Below, piece after piece: positions 1 through 7,704 of a DNA stretch of 64,000 bases. This DNA comes from Rhodobacteraceae bacterium UBA6213. Its GTDB lineage: Bacteria > Pseudomonadota > Alphaproteobacteria > Rhodobacterales > Rhodobacteraceae. Each line of letters begins with the position of its first letter. Position 1 is the stretch's first letter. The notes under the pieces are model-generated. The model was not told the origin of the DNA and did not search any database. It saw nothing but the letters and a program-made list of their open reading frames with translations. A program made the translations under genes and the position numbers. The stretch spans positions 197,976-261,975 of the forward strand of contig DISJ01000013.1 of the NCBI GenBank assembly GCA_002421605.1, in the 5' to 3' direction.

Positions 1-170
1 CGCCTGCACCGGGGCGCCGCGCCGCCGCAAATTCATCATATGATCGAACGTCAAAGCGTCTATTCGCACCGCGACATTCAGATAAAAGACGGCGACGCCC
101 CCCTTTGAGTGTTGAGGGTTTCGTGCCTGAATCGGGCAATTCGCAAAGCCACCATCTGGATGTGGGCGGA
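1..170. other. Left-edge segment, coding status unresolved
   Basis: Two partial open frames cross the left edge and neither can be identified. On the plus strand a frame open from base 1 ends at a TGA at 106-108. On the minus strand a frame open through about base 110 reads leftward out of the window and looks protein-like (residues such as VRIDALTFDHMMNL). A possible GTG start for the minus frame lies near base 72. I cannot choose between them without the sequence to the left. Bases 109-170 hold nothing I recognise. Confidence 0.3.
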
Positions 171-947
171 TTATCTGGCACGTGGCCTTTGCCAAATCAT
201 GCCAGCCAAGCGGGGATCGGGCGCGAAGGCGTTTATGGCAAATTCCAGCCCCAGCCGTGGGTGTTCGCGCAAGGCCTGCGCCCCGGTTCGACCGATGCGA
301 ATGCGCCAAGTCTGCCGCTCAGTCGGTTCAGGCGAAGCAAAGGCACGGCAACAAAGAACGGCGAGGTTGATGCCGCCCGCCGGATCGCGAACGGAAGCAT
401 AGCGGATGACCTCGGCCCCGACTGCGCGCGCGGTTTCGGCCAGAGCCTGACAAGGCGCGTAGTCGGTCAGGTGCGTCCACTGGGTGCGGTTTGCAGCCAA
501 GGCACCAGATGTCAGATCGAGCGCTGCGGGTGTGGCGATTTCTGCGCAGATGGCTGTGTATTCGGCCGCATCATCGGGGAACGGGGTATCTGGGCTATCG
601 GCATAAAAGAGGAAGCGGTAGAACACCATTTCTGCTGCTGCCGCCTCGGCGCGCTCGGCACCATACCACACGCCCGCCGTCAGGCCCGCGCGGCGAAACC
701 GCGAGCCTTGCGGATAGGGGCGATAGCGAAACGGCGTTGCCAGCAGGTAGTTCAGATGCTGACAGTCTTGCGGCAGCGGCGGCTTGGTCGCTTCCAGAAT
801 GTGCTCAAGCGCTTCCTGCTCGGCAAGGCTATCGACGAGCTTCAAGGTCGAAACCCGGTGCTGCGCTTCCACAAACCGCCACGCGGAACCGGCGTAGGGC
901 CGCTCCTCAGACAGGAGCGCGTCGGGCGTCAAGATAGGTCGTGACAT
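171..947 (-). CDS. RES-domain toxin (NAD+ phosphorylase family)
   Basis: A 258-residue RES-family protein, the toxin of a RES/Xre type II module. Characterised RES toxins degrade NAD+ in the cytoplasm. The family signature is visible: an Arg in GSRFRRAG (about residue 83), Tyr95 and Glu106 in WYGAERAEAAAAEM, and the Ser of IRYASVRDPAGG (about 185). The start chosen is the ATG at 947, which gives the normal N-terminus MSRPILTP. Frames extending further upstream are only antisense-like Arg/Ser-rich sequence inside the antitoxin. The gene overlaps the 3' end of the upstream antitoxin gene by 41 bp, so the two are translationally coupled. The specific NAD+ chemistry is inferred from the family. 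Confidence 0.85.
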   Translation of the reverse strand: MSRPILTPDALLSEERPYAGSAWRFVEAQHRVSTLKLVDSLAEQEALEHILEATKPPLPQDCQHLNYLLATPFRYRPYPQGSRFRRAGLTAGVWYGAERAEAAAAEMVFYRFLFYADSPDTPFPDDAAEYTAICAEIATPAALDLTSGALAANRTQWTHLTDYAPCQALAETARAVGAEVIRYASVRDPAGGINLAVLCCRAFASPEPTERQTWRIRIGRTGAQALREHPRLGLEFAINAFAPDPRLAGMIWQRPRAR

Positions 948-1287
948 CGACAAGCCCCTGAACCGTTGCCATCCGCTCGATCGGCCGCGCCGCAAGGGCG
1001 GTGTTGGTCGCTGCCATCCACGCCCTCGCAACCGCCTCGTCGCCACCAGTGATCGCATCGAGCGAGCGGAACGCGCGGACCAGCAGCGCCGCGAGCTCAA
1101 AAGGCTTCGACCCAGCTTCAAACGCGGCCTCGCCCCGCTTGAGGCGCGATACGGTGGCCTCGGACACGCCGACGATCTGGGCAAGTTGGCGCCCGGTCAG
1201 GCCAAGACGCTCTGCTGCACGAAGCGTGGCCTTGGTCAGAACCGCAGCGCGATCAGGAGCCAAAGCGTTGGTGCTAGTGTGTGTCAT
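907..1287 (-). CDS. Antitoxin with Xre-like HTH and MbcA/ParS/Xre toxin-binding (DUF2384) domain
   Basis: A 126-residue partner of the RES toxin. Residues 25-52 form a helix-turn-helix (LTGRQLAQIVGVSEATVSRL). The C-terminal part (about 65-126) with AWMAATNTAL and GLVDVTTYLDARR is the DUF2384 toxin-binding domain, whose extreme C-terminus normally occupies the toxin active site. An AAAGGA Shine-Dalgarno sits just upstream of the ATG at 1287. The gene is first in a two-gene operon, as usual for this family. The promoter carries two palindromes (1302-1341), so autorepression is likely. Confidence 0.88.
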   Translation of the reverse strand: MTHTSTNALAPDRAAVLTKATLRAAERLGLTGRQLAQIVGVSEATVSRLKRGEAAFEAGSKPFELAALLVRAFRSLDAITGGDEAVARAWMAATNTALAARPIERMATVQGLVDVTTYLDARRAPV

Positions 1288-1301
1288 GGCACAGTCCTTT
1301 C

Positions 1302-1341
1302 AGATGCAAATATAGTGCATCTATCTTTCTATAGGAAGATA
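1302..1341 (-). promoter_or_regulatory. Palindromic operator/promoter of the RES-Xre module
   Basis: Two adjacent inverted repeats lie 15-54 bp upstream of the antitoxin start. The first is AGATGCA-N7-TGCATCT (1302-1322), a perfect 7-bp arm. The second, at 1322-1341, is a 20-bp near-palindrome with arms TATCTTTC and GGAAGATA, 18 of 20 positions symmetric. A TATATT-like -10 element for the minus strand falls inside the first repeat, so bound antitoxin would block transcription. The binding is inferred. Confidence 0.6.
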
Positions 1342-1633
1342 AACTTGCCAACCCTGCTAGAAAATGCTGCGCGGCGTCTTGCCAAAGCCAATGTAGCCCA
1401 ACATCCAAAGCACATCGTCGGGCCCCATGAAATTTGCACACAGACTTGACAGGTGGGCGGCGATTCGGTTACGCGCCTTTTCGGCCGCAGACGCCAGCCT
1501 CCCGCAGACTCGGATGAGCCTTGGTGAAGTTCTGTTCAAGACGTTCTCTTTGTAAACCTCTCCGCGTCTCGCGCGGGTGGCAATGCGGGATCCATCCAAG
1601 ACGGCGAGACTCGCGCATGAGGAATGCAGAGTG
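1342..1633. other. Intergenic region between the toxin-antitoxin module and the MATE gene
   Basis: Nothing confidently recognisable. A minus-strand frame (about 1357-1560, reading MGPDDVLWMLGYIG near its end) looks somewhat protein-like and could be a gene scrap, but I cannot assign a family. The promoter of the MATE gene should lie here. Confidence 0.3.
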
Positions 1634-3025
1634 ATGTCCGATCTATATCGAAATCCGTTTCTTGACGGTCCGTTGCCCGCGATCTTCGCCCGGACGGCAC
1701 TTCCCATCATCTTTGTGATGAGCATGAACGGCCTCTTGACCGTCGCAGATGCCCTTTTTCTTGGGCACTACGTCGGCGAGACGGCACTTGCGGCAGTCAC
1801 CGTGGTGTTTCCCCTTTATATGCTAATAATGGCCTTTGCGACGATCGTCGCAAGTGGCATGGCAAGCTTGCTGGCCCGGCACTTGGGTGGCCAGCGCCTT
1901 GATGCGGCGCAAGATGTTTTTGCCAGCGCCCATTGGCTGGCGGTCACCGCGGGTGCGGTGCTCATCGCGCTTTTTGTGCTGTTCGGGCGGCCGGTCATCG
2001 CATTGGCGGCTGGGGAAGACGACGCGATACGCCTATTAGCCACCAGCTATCTGCGAATCCTTGTCCTCTTTTCGCCCGTGTTCTTTGTTCTGTCGGTCAA
2101 TTTTGACGCGCTGCGCAGTGAAGGGCGCGTGGGCTTCATGGCGGGGGCAAGCCTTCTGGTTTCGCTTGGCAATATCGCCTTCAACTATGTGCTGATCGCG
2201 GTTCTTGAACTTGGTGTGGCAGGGTCGGCCTATGGCACGGTACTGGCGCAGGCAGTGGCGCTTGGCATCATCGTTGCCTATCGTATGCGCGCCCGAACGG
2301 TGCTGCGCCCAGCGGCGTTCTTGCTCCGCATCACGACTTCCGAGTGGCGTGGAATCCTCGCGCTTGGCGCGTCACAGGGGCTAAATTTCATTGGCGTGGC
2401 ACTGGGCTCATCGGCCATTCTGGCGGCCTTGCAACGCGTCGGTACACCCGATTACGCAGCAACTGTAACCGCTTACGGTATCGTCACGCGGGTCTTGACC
2501 TTTGCCATCCTACCCGTTCTGGGCCTGTCGCAGGCGATGCAGACCGTTACCGGGAACAACCACGGCGCGAGGCAATGGCGGCGCAAAAATGCCAGTCTTG
2601 GCCTCGGCCTTGGGGCGGCGTTGGTTCTTTGCGCAATGGTTCAGATTGCTGCCACATTCTTCGCCCACGCGATTGGCGCAGCCTTCGTCGACGATCCGCA
2701 GGTCGTGGCCGAAGTCGCGGCAATCATGCCCGTCATGGTGACGCTGTATGTGCTGTCCGGCCCACACATCATGCTGGCCGGACATTTCCAAGCGATCGGC
2801 GATGCACCACGCGCAGCCATTCTGGGCCTGTCAAAACCATACCTGTTTGCAATTCCGCTTACCTTCGCTCTGCCACTTTTGTTTGGCGCAGAGGCGATCT
2901 GGTGGACTACCCCAACCGCAGAGGCGATGCTGGCCATACTGACCGGTCTGGTCCTCTTGCAAACTGCGCGCCGTGGCAATTTGCGCTGGGGTTTGGTCGA
3001 CCGATCCCGCGAGGGCAGCGCATGA
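1634..3025 (+). CDS. MATE-family multidrug efflux transporter
   Basis: A 463-residue polytopic membrane protein with about 12 hydrophobic segments, the normal length of the MATE/DinF group. These proteins export cationic drugs or metabolites in exchange for Na+ or H+. Recognisable features are the opening PLPAIFARTALPIIFVMSMN, the repeated half structure, and the GNIAFNYVLI and GLSQAMQTVTGNNHGAR segments, the latter matching the MATE GxxxAxxxxxGxxxGA pattern. The start is the ATG at 1634 with GAGGAA at 1619-1624; a GTG at 1631 is the alternative. The stop overlaps an ATG at 3022 (ATGA), and downstream lies a broken hydrolase and a methyltransferase, which suggests a former three- or four-gene operon. 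Confidence 0.85.
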   Translation: MSDLYRNPFLDGPLPAIFARTALPIIFVMSMNGLLTVADALFLGHYVGETALAAVTVVFPLYMLIMAFATIVASGMASLLARHLGGQRLDAAQDVFASAHWLAVTAGAVLIALFVLFGRPVIALAAGEDDAIRLLATSYLRILVLFSPVFFVLSVNFDALRSEGRVGFMAGASLLVSLGNIAFNYVLIAVLELGVAGSAYGTVLAQAVALGIIVAYRMRARTVLRPAAFLLRITTSEWRGILALGASQGLNFIGVALGSSAILAALQRVGTPDYAATVTAYGIVTRVLTFAILPVLGLSQAMQTVTGNNHGARQWRRKNASLGLGLGAALVLCAMVQIAATFFAHAIGAAFVDDPQVVAEVAAIMPVMVTLYVLSGPHIMLAGHFQAIGDAPRAAILGLSKPYLFAIPLTFALPLLFGAEAIWWTTPTAEAMLAILTGLVLLQTARRGNLRWGLVDRSREGSA

Positions 3026-3225
3026 ACGCGCCATTTGCCGCCATCCTTGGGGCCAAGATACAGGCGACATCGCTGCGCGCGTGCCACAACGCGGATCTGT
3101 TAGAAATCGACCAGTTCCGGCCGCTGTTTGTCGCGCATCAGGGCGGCCAACAAAGCCGGTGCACACAACCAGCGGACATCGCCAACCAACGGCCCCGGGG
3201 GTTTGACCCTGCGGCAGGGGCATAG
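3022..3225 (+). CDS. Small ORF coupled to the MATE gene, doubtful
   Basis: A 67-codon frame begins at an ATG overlapping the MATE stop (ATGA) and ends at 3225. The protein resembles no family I know and is rich in Gln and Arg toward the end. It directly precedes the eroded hydrolase and may itself be the remains of a longer coupled gene. The only support is the ATGA overlap. Confidence 0.25.
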   Translation: MNAPFAAILGAKIQATSLRACHNADLLEIDQFRPLFVAHQGGQQSRCTQPADIANQRPRGFDPAAGA

Positions 3226-3974
3226 GTGCGCCATGATACAGCCAATCTACCGCGACACGTCGATAGCTGGTGGCGCGCTGCAAAGCCGATATGCCGGGTC
3301 TGGCGTGGCCTTATTCTGCCCACGCGGCTTTGGCGTTGGCTGCGCGGCACCCAGAGTTGCTTTGCTCATTGCTGGTGTTCCAGCCGGTCCTTCCGACAAT
3401 CATCACCAGTCAAGACGACACAGAGGCGAACTGACAGGATATGGGCGCCGCGTTTGGCACTGTCTTTGAGACCGCTACACGCGGCGATCTTGCAACAGCA
3501 CTGCGCCTTTGTATTGACGCGGCGGCAGGAATGCCGGGAAGGTTCGACATGCAACCCGCAAGGCTTGGCGCGATTCACCAACGTAACGCTCATATGCTGC
3601 CGCGCCTTCTGACCCAATCACCACCAATCCCGCTTACCCCTTACGATCTGGGGTCGATCGACTGCCCAACAGCAGTTTCTTGGGGTGCTAGAATACGACT
3701 TTGCCACAGGCTCGTCTCGCGGCAAGCATCGCGGCTGATCCCGGCCGCAAGGGCAGTCGTCGTTGATGCCGCCGGGCATCTCCTCCCAGAATCCGACCCA
3801 GAATTTTTTGCGCCCGAGGTTGCAGGCCATATCGCCTGGGCCACTGATGTCAGCCAAAAAGCGAACGCACTGGCCAGTTGCCCACCAGGGCTGGCGACTT
3901 TGACCGATCGGACCTTGGCCTTACGCGCAGCGGCGGCAACGCGCAAACCTTGCGGATCGCCGGGGCATGACTGA
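3226..3974 (+). pseudogene. Alpha/beta-hydrolase, eroded (in-frame TGA plus frameshift)
   Basis: A clear hydrolase C-terminal half is read in one frame. Before the break it gives LALAARHPELL and SLLVFQPVLPTIITSQDD, then an in-frame TGA at 3432-3434. After it, in the same frame, come GRFDMQPARLGAIHQRN, the DCPTAVSWGARIR strand and the catalytic-His region VVVDAAGHLLPESDPEFF. An N-terminal-like piece (YRDTSIAGG...YAGSG) is in a different frame (from 3232). The nucleophile-elbow GxSxG is not intact; the best candidate reads PYSAH. The 3' end overlaps the methyltransferase start by 8 bp. The simplest reading is a decayed gene. A TGA-readthrough product is possible but would still lack the N-terminal frame. 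Confidence 0.7.
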
Positions 3975-4956
3975 CCGCACGGCCCCATCACGCAGGCCAG
4001 AAATCCCCGAAAATATTCGCGCGGATTTCCCGACCGCTTCACACCTTCTTTCGCTACGGCTCGCCACTACCGCTGACCTGCCGCTTGCGGCGATCCGGAC
4101 AGGTGCGCCTTCGCTTCTGCGCCTTGGGCACGAACTTGCGGCAGCACTTCCGGATGCGGCGCCTCAGCTTGGGCGCGAACTGGCACGTGACGACGCAGGG
4201 CGACTTGCAACCATCATTTCGCGGGCGTTGACGGGGCACATGATGCGCAAGAACCAGTACCTTCCGCTGCCCCTGGGATGGGATCATTCGGTCGAAAATA
4301 CCTACATGCTCTTCCTTCAAGAGTTTGCCGCGGGCGGTAGCGACCTGCGTCGACTGGAGGCTGCACTCGCCACCCATCTAAGCCGACTTCGCCGACTTCT
4401 CGCCGCACGAGAGGATGGCGCTGAACGCGACGACGAGCCGGTGTGCGCAACTTACAGCCCGGCGCTGCAACTTCGCATCCTTGGCCTAGATCCGCATCGC
4501 CTGGCAGGCCCGATCCTTGATCTTGGCTGCGGCGAAAGCGGTGCGCTAGTGTATCATCTGCGATCACTCGGTCGCATGGATGTGTGGGGGCTTGATGCGC
4601 GCTGCGAGACATCTGGCGCCCTTGTCCGTGGGTCTTGGCTTAGCGAAACGCTTTCGCCAAAAAGCTTCGGCACGATCATTGCGCATCAGTCGTTCAGCCT
4701 CCACCTTTTGCGCGCACACCTAGGGCAAAGCCAAAGCGATGCGGCGCGCCACGTGCAGGCCTACATGCGCATCCTTCGCGCATTGATCCCGGGCGGCGGG
4801 TTTTACTATGCGCCAGCGCTTCCATTTCTTGAAGATCTCTTACCATCCGCGTACTGGTCGGTCCGTCGCTGGAGGCTCGAAATCCCATTCGCAGCAGGGG
4901 GTGCATTCCACGCGGCGCATGTCGCCGCCCTGCCCGCGCCTGATCATGCGGCATAG
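3967..4956 (+). CDS. Class I SAM-dependent methyltransferase-like protein
   Basis: A 329-residue cytoplasmic protein. The only strong motif is the SAM-binding motif I, GPILDLGCGESGALVYHLRSLG (about residues 180-200), followed by the acidic strand WGLDAR and a post-motif IIAHQSFSLH. The N-terminal 170 residues are helical and not recognised. The protein keeps a full Rossmann core and no stop codons, unlike the hydrolase just upstream whose tail it overlaps. The substrate is unknown. It is placed in the methyltransferase superfamily on motif I alone. Confidence 0.65.
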   Translation: MTDRTAPSRRPEIPENIRADFPTASHLLSLRLATTADLPLAAIRTGAPSLLRLGHELAAALPDAAPQLGRELARDDAGRLATIISRALTGHMMRKNQYLPLPLGWDHSVENTYMLFLQEFAAGGSDLRRLEAALATHLSRLRRLLAAREDGAERDDEPVCATYSPALQLRILGLDPHRLAGPILDLGCGESGALVYHLRSLGRMDVWGLDARCETSGALVRGSWLSETLSPKSFGTIIAHQSFSLHLLRAHLGQSQSDAARHVQAYMRILRALIPGGGFYYAPALPFLEDLLPSAYWSVRRWRLEIPFAAGGAFHAAHVAALPAPDHAA

Positions 4957-5177
4957 AAGTGTTGCGGCGCGTGCCTGCCACGCCATTTCGCACGCACCCA
5001 GATCAGACCCGGGGCGCTTTGTGGGCAGGACAGGATCAGTGATCCTGCTCCGCCGCTTACTGCGAGTGGGGGCGGCGCTATTGAAGAACGGTGCGCAAGC
5101 GCAAATGGGTCAAGTTTGCGCGCGCAAGAGTTGACAGCGCATAGAAGTGACGTTTCATGTTTGAGCCTCAAATAGGA
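4957..5177. other. Intergenic region, no gene seen
   Basis: No gene or RNA recognised. The frames that cross it have composition unlike their neighbours. The sequence leads into the Phd-like fragment at 5178. Confidence 0.4.
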
Positions 5178-5292
5178 ATGAACACCTCGAGGGTGTTTAC
5201 CCCGAATGAGATTGACGCCTCAAACACCGTTACTGCAAAGGAGTTCGTCAAAAATGCAGAACGCGCTAAGCGACATGCGGCGTCTGGATTAG
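5178..5292 (+). pseudogene. Possible Phd/YefM-type antitoxin fragment
   Basis: The frame starting at the ATG at 5178 reads NTVTAKEFVKNAERAKRHAAS, which resembles the N-terminal DNA-binding helices of Phd/YefM antitoxins (V-[ST]-A-x-E-F-x-[RK]-N...). The expected continuation (a strand ending in an R/G-P pair, then VLL) is absent. From about 5284 on, the sequence is LysR coding in another frame. A 6-bp hairpin (AACACC-TCGAG-GGTGTT, 5181-5197) overlaps the start and could be an operator relic. The resemblance is short, so this is tentative. Confidence 0.35.
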
Positions 5293-6174
5293 AACGACCT
5301 GCGCTATGTCCTTGCGGTTGCGCGCAGCGGCAGCACCTTGGCGGCCGCGAAAGATTTGCTTGTCAGTCAGTCGACAGTTTCGCGCCGCATCGATATGGCC
5401 GAAAGCGCGCTTCAACTGCGGCTGTTCGACCGAGTGCGCACCGGCTATGCGGTGACCGAGGCTGCGCGCGCATTAATCCCATATGCAGAATCTGTCGAGC
5501 GGGCGTGCGCTGCCTTCGAAACCGAGGCGCTTGTCTGGTCACGCAGAATGTACGGCAGGATTCGGCTGACAACCAACGAGATGACCGCAAATGCGCATCT
5601 TGACCGGGCAATGGTGCAATTGCGCCAAGCCTTCCCGATGCTGGACGTCGAGACGATTACCGGCGACAAAATGTTGAAATTAGCAACGGGCGAAGCTGAT
5701 ATCGCAATTCGCGCGGGTTTGCGGCCGACCGAAAACGCCTTGTTTGGACGTCTGCTGACACCTGACCCGTGGTCGCTGTACGCAAGCCCGGGCTATGTTG
5801 CCCAACATGGCAAACCTGCGTCCTTGGAGGATACGACCCATCACGCCTTCGTGGGGTTGCTGCCCGGAAGTATAGACCCGGACCTGGTAGGCATGCTCGA
5901 CGCATTTCTGACTGGGCGGCGCGTATCTGTGCGTCGCGATACGCTTACTGGCATGCTGTCGGCGATCCGCAGCGGAGTCGGGCTGGGCGTGATGTCAGAC
6001 TTTGTCGCCCACGACGATCCGACCTTGGTGCGCTGCTTCGGCGTTGAGCATCCTCGACCGCCAGAGATCTGGCTTCTTAGCCACGAGCGGCTGCGCCATG
6101 ATCCACGCATTCGCATTCTCATGGATTTTCTGGTTGCCTACTTTTCTTCGCAACGCCCCGACAAAAAGACATGA
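5284..6174 (+). pseudogene. LysR-family regulator with amber codon in the start region
   Basis: The body is a full LysR-type regulator: a winged HTH (LAAAKDLLVSQSTVSRRIDMAESALQLRLFDR), then a substrate-binding domain to SSQRPDKKT. The conserved N-terminus of this subgroup, usually [M]DWNDLRYxLAVARxGS, is present as (L)D-stop-NDLRYVLAVARSGS. The first codon is CTG (5284-5286) and the Trp position is TAG (5290-5292). An in-frame ATG with AAAGGAG upstream lies at 5254 but runs straight into the TAG. A downstream TTG (5338) would remove helix 1 of the HTH. Either the gene is dead, an amber suppressor is used, or a shortened protein is made. The rest of the frame is intact, which suggests recent damage. 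Confidence 0.7.
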
Positions 6175-6326
6175 GCCGCGCCCGCCCCAAGAGCTAGACA
6201 TCAGCGTGGGTCAGAATAGCTCATGCGCAAAATTGCCTTGGGTCATCAACCGCCCGCGCCCCTATGCCCCTGCAGGCGGTGCATCGCCTCTCGCATAGGC
6301 ACGCTTGGCTGAACGAACCCGTCGCG

Positions 6327-7076
6327 TCAGGCTTCGAAGGTCTTGCGGTATTGCGACGGCGTTACCCCCATCAAATCGCGAAAGGCCGCGTTGAATGCAG
6401 AAAGCGACGTATATCCAACCTGCATCGCAACCTCGGTAACAGAGGCATCCCCCGACGCCAAAATTTCAACCGCACGAATGATGCGGATGCGCCGAAGCGT
6501 CTCTCGCCATGTCATCCCCATCTCCTCCGCAAACCGGCGGGCCAATGTGCGCGGCGATTGCCCGATGGCGTGGGCGATCGCCTCAAAACTCGGTTGACCC
6601 GAAGCGGCTTCCTCGGTCAACGCGAGCGCGCGTGCCAAGACCCGACTGCTCGGCGCAGGCAGAACGCAGGGGCTTGGGGTTGCTGCCAGCCCGCCGATCA
6701 CCGAAGCTAGGGCGCGAAACATCTGGCGCGCATATGCCGTCTGACTTGCGCCCTCTGGCCCCCAACCGCGGCACTCTCGCACCAATTCCCGCGCGAGTGG
6801 CGATACGTCAAAAACTGCCAGTGCTTGGGGCGGGTTGAACATTTGGCTTTCGAAGAGAACCGAAGCAGAGGTCAGGCGTGAGGCGATGGTAACCACCACC
6901 AGTTGCTCTGCCGCAATCAACGCGGCCCGAGCCGGTGGCAGCGTCCAGCGCTGTCCGCCCGCCTCGAGCCGCAGTGTGCCTTCAAGCGCAAATAGAAAGT
7001 AATGCCGGTCCATGCGAAAAAGCCTTGGACCGGCGACCTCGAATACCTGGTGAATACAAAAGGCTTCAGGTTGCAT
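6327..7076 (-). CDS. AraC-family transcriptional regulator
   Basis: A 249-residue regulator with an N-terminal cupin-like sensor (RMDRHYFLFALEGTLRLEAGGQRWTLPPARAALI, about 20-55) and a C-terminal double HTH. HTH1 is SFEAIAHAIGQSPRTLARRF. HTH2 with the AraC signature is SVTEVAMQVGYTSLSAFNAAFRDLMGVTPSQYRK, ending a few residues before the stop. The gene starts 5 bp after the monooxygenase-like gene on the same strand, so the two are cotranscribed and the regulator probably responds to that enzyme's substrate. The ligand is unknown. Confidence 0.85.
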   Translation of the reverse strand: MQPEAFCIHQVFEVAGPRLFRMDRHYFLFALEGTLRLEAGGQRWTLPPARAALIAAEQLVVVTIASRLTSASVLFESQMFNPPQALAVFDVSPLARELVRECRGWGPEGASQTAYARQMFRALASVIGGLAATPSPCVLPAPSSRVLARALALTEEAASGQPSFEAIAHAIGQSPRTLARRFAEEMGMTWRETLRRIRIIRAVEILASGDASVTEVAMQVGYTSLSAFNAAFRDLMGVTPSQYRKTFEA

Positions 7077-7081
7077 GTATC

Positions 7082-7384
7082 TCAGTCTGCCACTTCCTTC
7101 AGCTCTGCGCGGAACCGTTTACTGACGGGGGTGCCGATCATCATAGGTCGAATGGTCGCGCCAAACCGCTTGAAGGGTTCGGAAGCGGTGTAGGCCGCAA
7201 AGTCTGTATCGGACTCCCATTCGTGCATGACACCAAGCGCCGTGTCATCTGTCAGATCGAAAAAGGGAACAAAGGCGACGCAACCGTTCATCGCGCGCAC
7301 TTTGGGGGCATCGATGGTAAGCGCATCGAGTGCTTTTTGACGATACTCGGGTGCCACTGCGAAGCGGAGATGAGCGATCAGCAT
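7082..7384 (-). CDS. Antibiotic biosynthesis monooxygenase (ABM)-domain protein
   Basis: A 100-residue single-domain protein of the dimeric alpha+beta barrel fold. Visible landmarks are MLIAHLRFAV, the acidic/aromatic helix HEWESDTDFAAYTASEPFKRF and the closing strand. Family members oxidise quinols or related aromatics without a cofactor, or act as heme monooxygenases. This one is closest in length and motif order to putative quinol monooxygenases (YgiN-like). A GAAAGGA ribosome binding site precedes the ATG. It is first in a two-gene unit with the AraC regulator. Enzymatic function is inferred from the fold only. Confidence 0.7.
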   Translation of the reverse strand: MLIAHLRFAVAPEYRQKALDALTIDAPKVRAMNGCVAFVPFFDLTDDTALGVMHEWESDTDFAAYTASEPFKRFGATIRPMMIGTPVSKRFRAELKEVAD

Positions 7385-7704
7385 GGTTTAGTCCTTTCTG
7401 GTTGTGAGAACTGGCACAGAACTGGTTCGCCAACACCGCAAAAAATCTGCACGAAAAATAATGCGTTCAGGGCCAAGCCGAGCGTTGCGCGTTTCGTGTT
7501 GGCGATCAGATCCATATACCGACCATGCCATCGCCTTGGCCGGCTGGCTTGCGTCTGGCTGACTAGTTTTTGCGCCTATCGGACAAAATGCAGCAACGGG
7601 ACGCGACAGTCATGATCGCCCGAGTCAGCACCACTGTGCTTCGCCGCCTGTTGAAGTCAGACGGGCACCACGGCTGGCACAACTGTTTAAACTTTCACGC
7701 GGGT
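7385..7704. other. Intergenic region between the SMP-30 and ABM genes
   Basis: About 320 bp with no convincing gene. It should contain the promoter of the ABM-AraC pair and the transcription end of the large catabolic operon that finishes at 7705. I see no strong hairpin plus T-tract terminator. Confidence 0.4.

Noticed and set aside
1357..1725. Minus-strand frame over the MATE start, possible gene
   Set aside because: Its start half is antisense to the MATE gene. The remaining part has a protein-like ring but no family match or start.
3432..3434. In-frame TGA in the hydrolase as a selenocysteine codon
   Set aside because: No SECIS-like stem-loop was evident right after it, the position is a non-catalytic loop, and the N-terminal frame is also broken.
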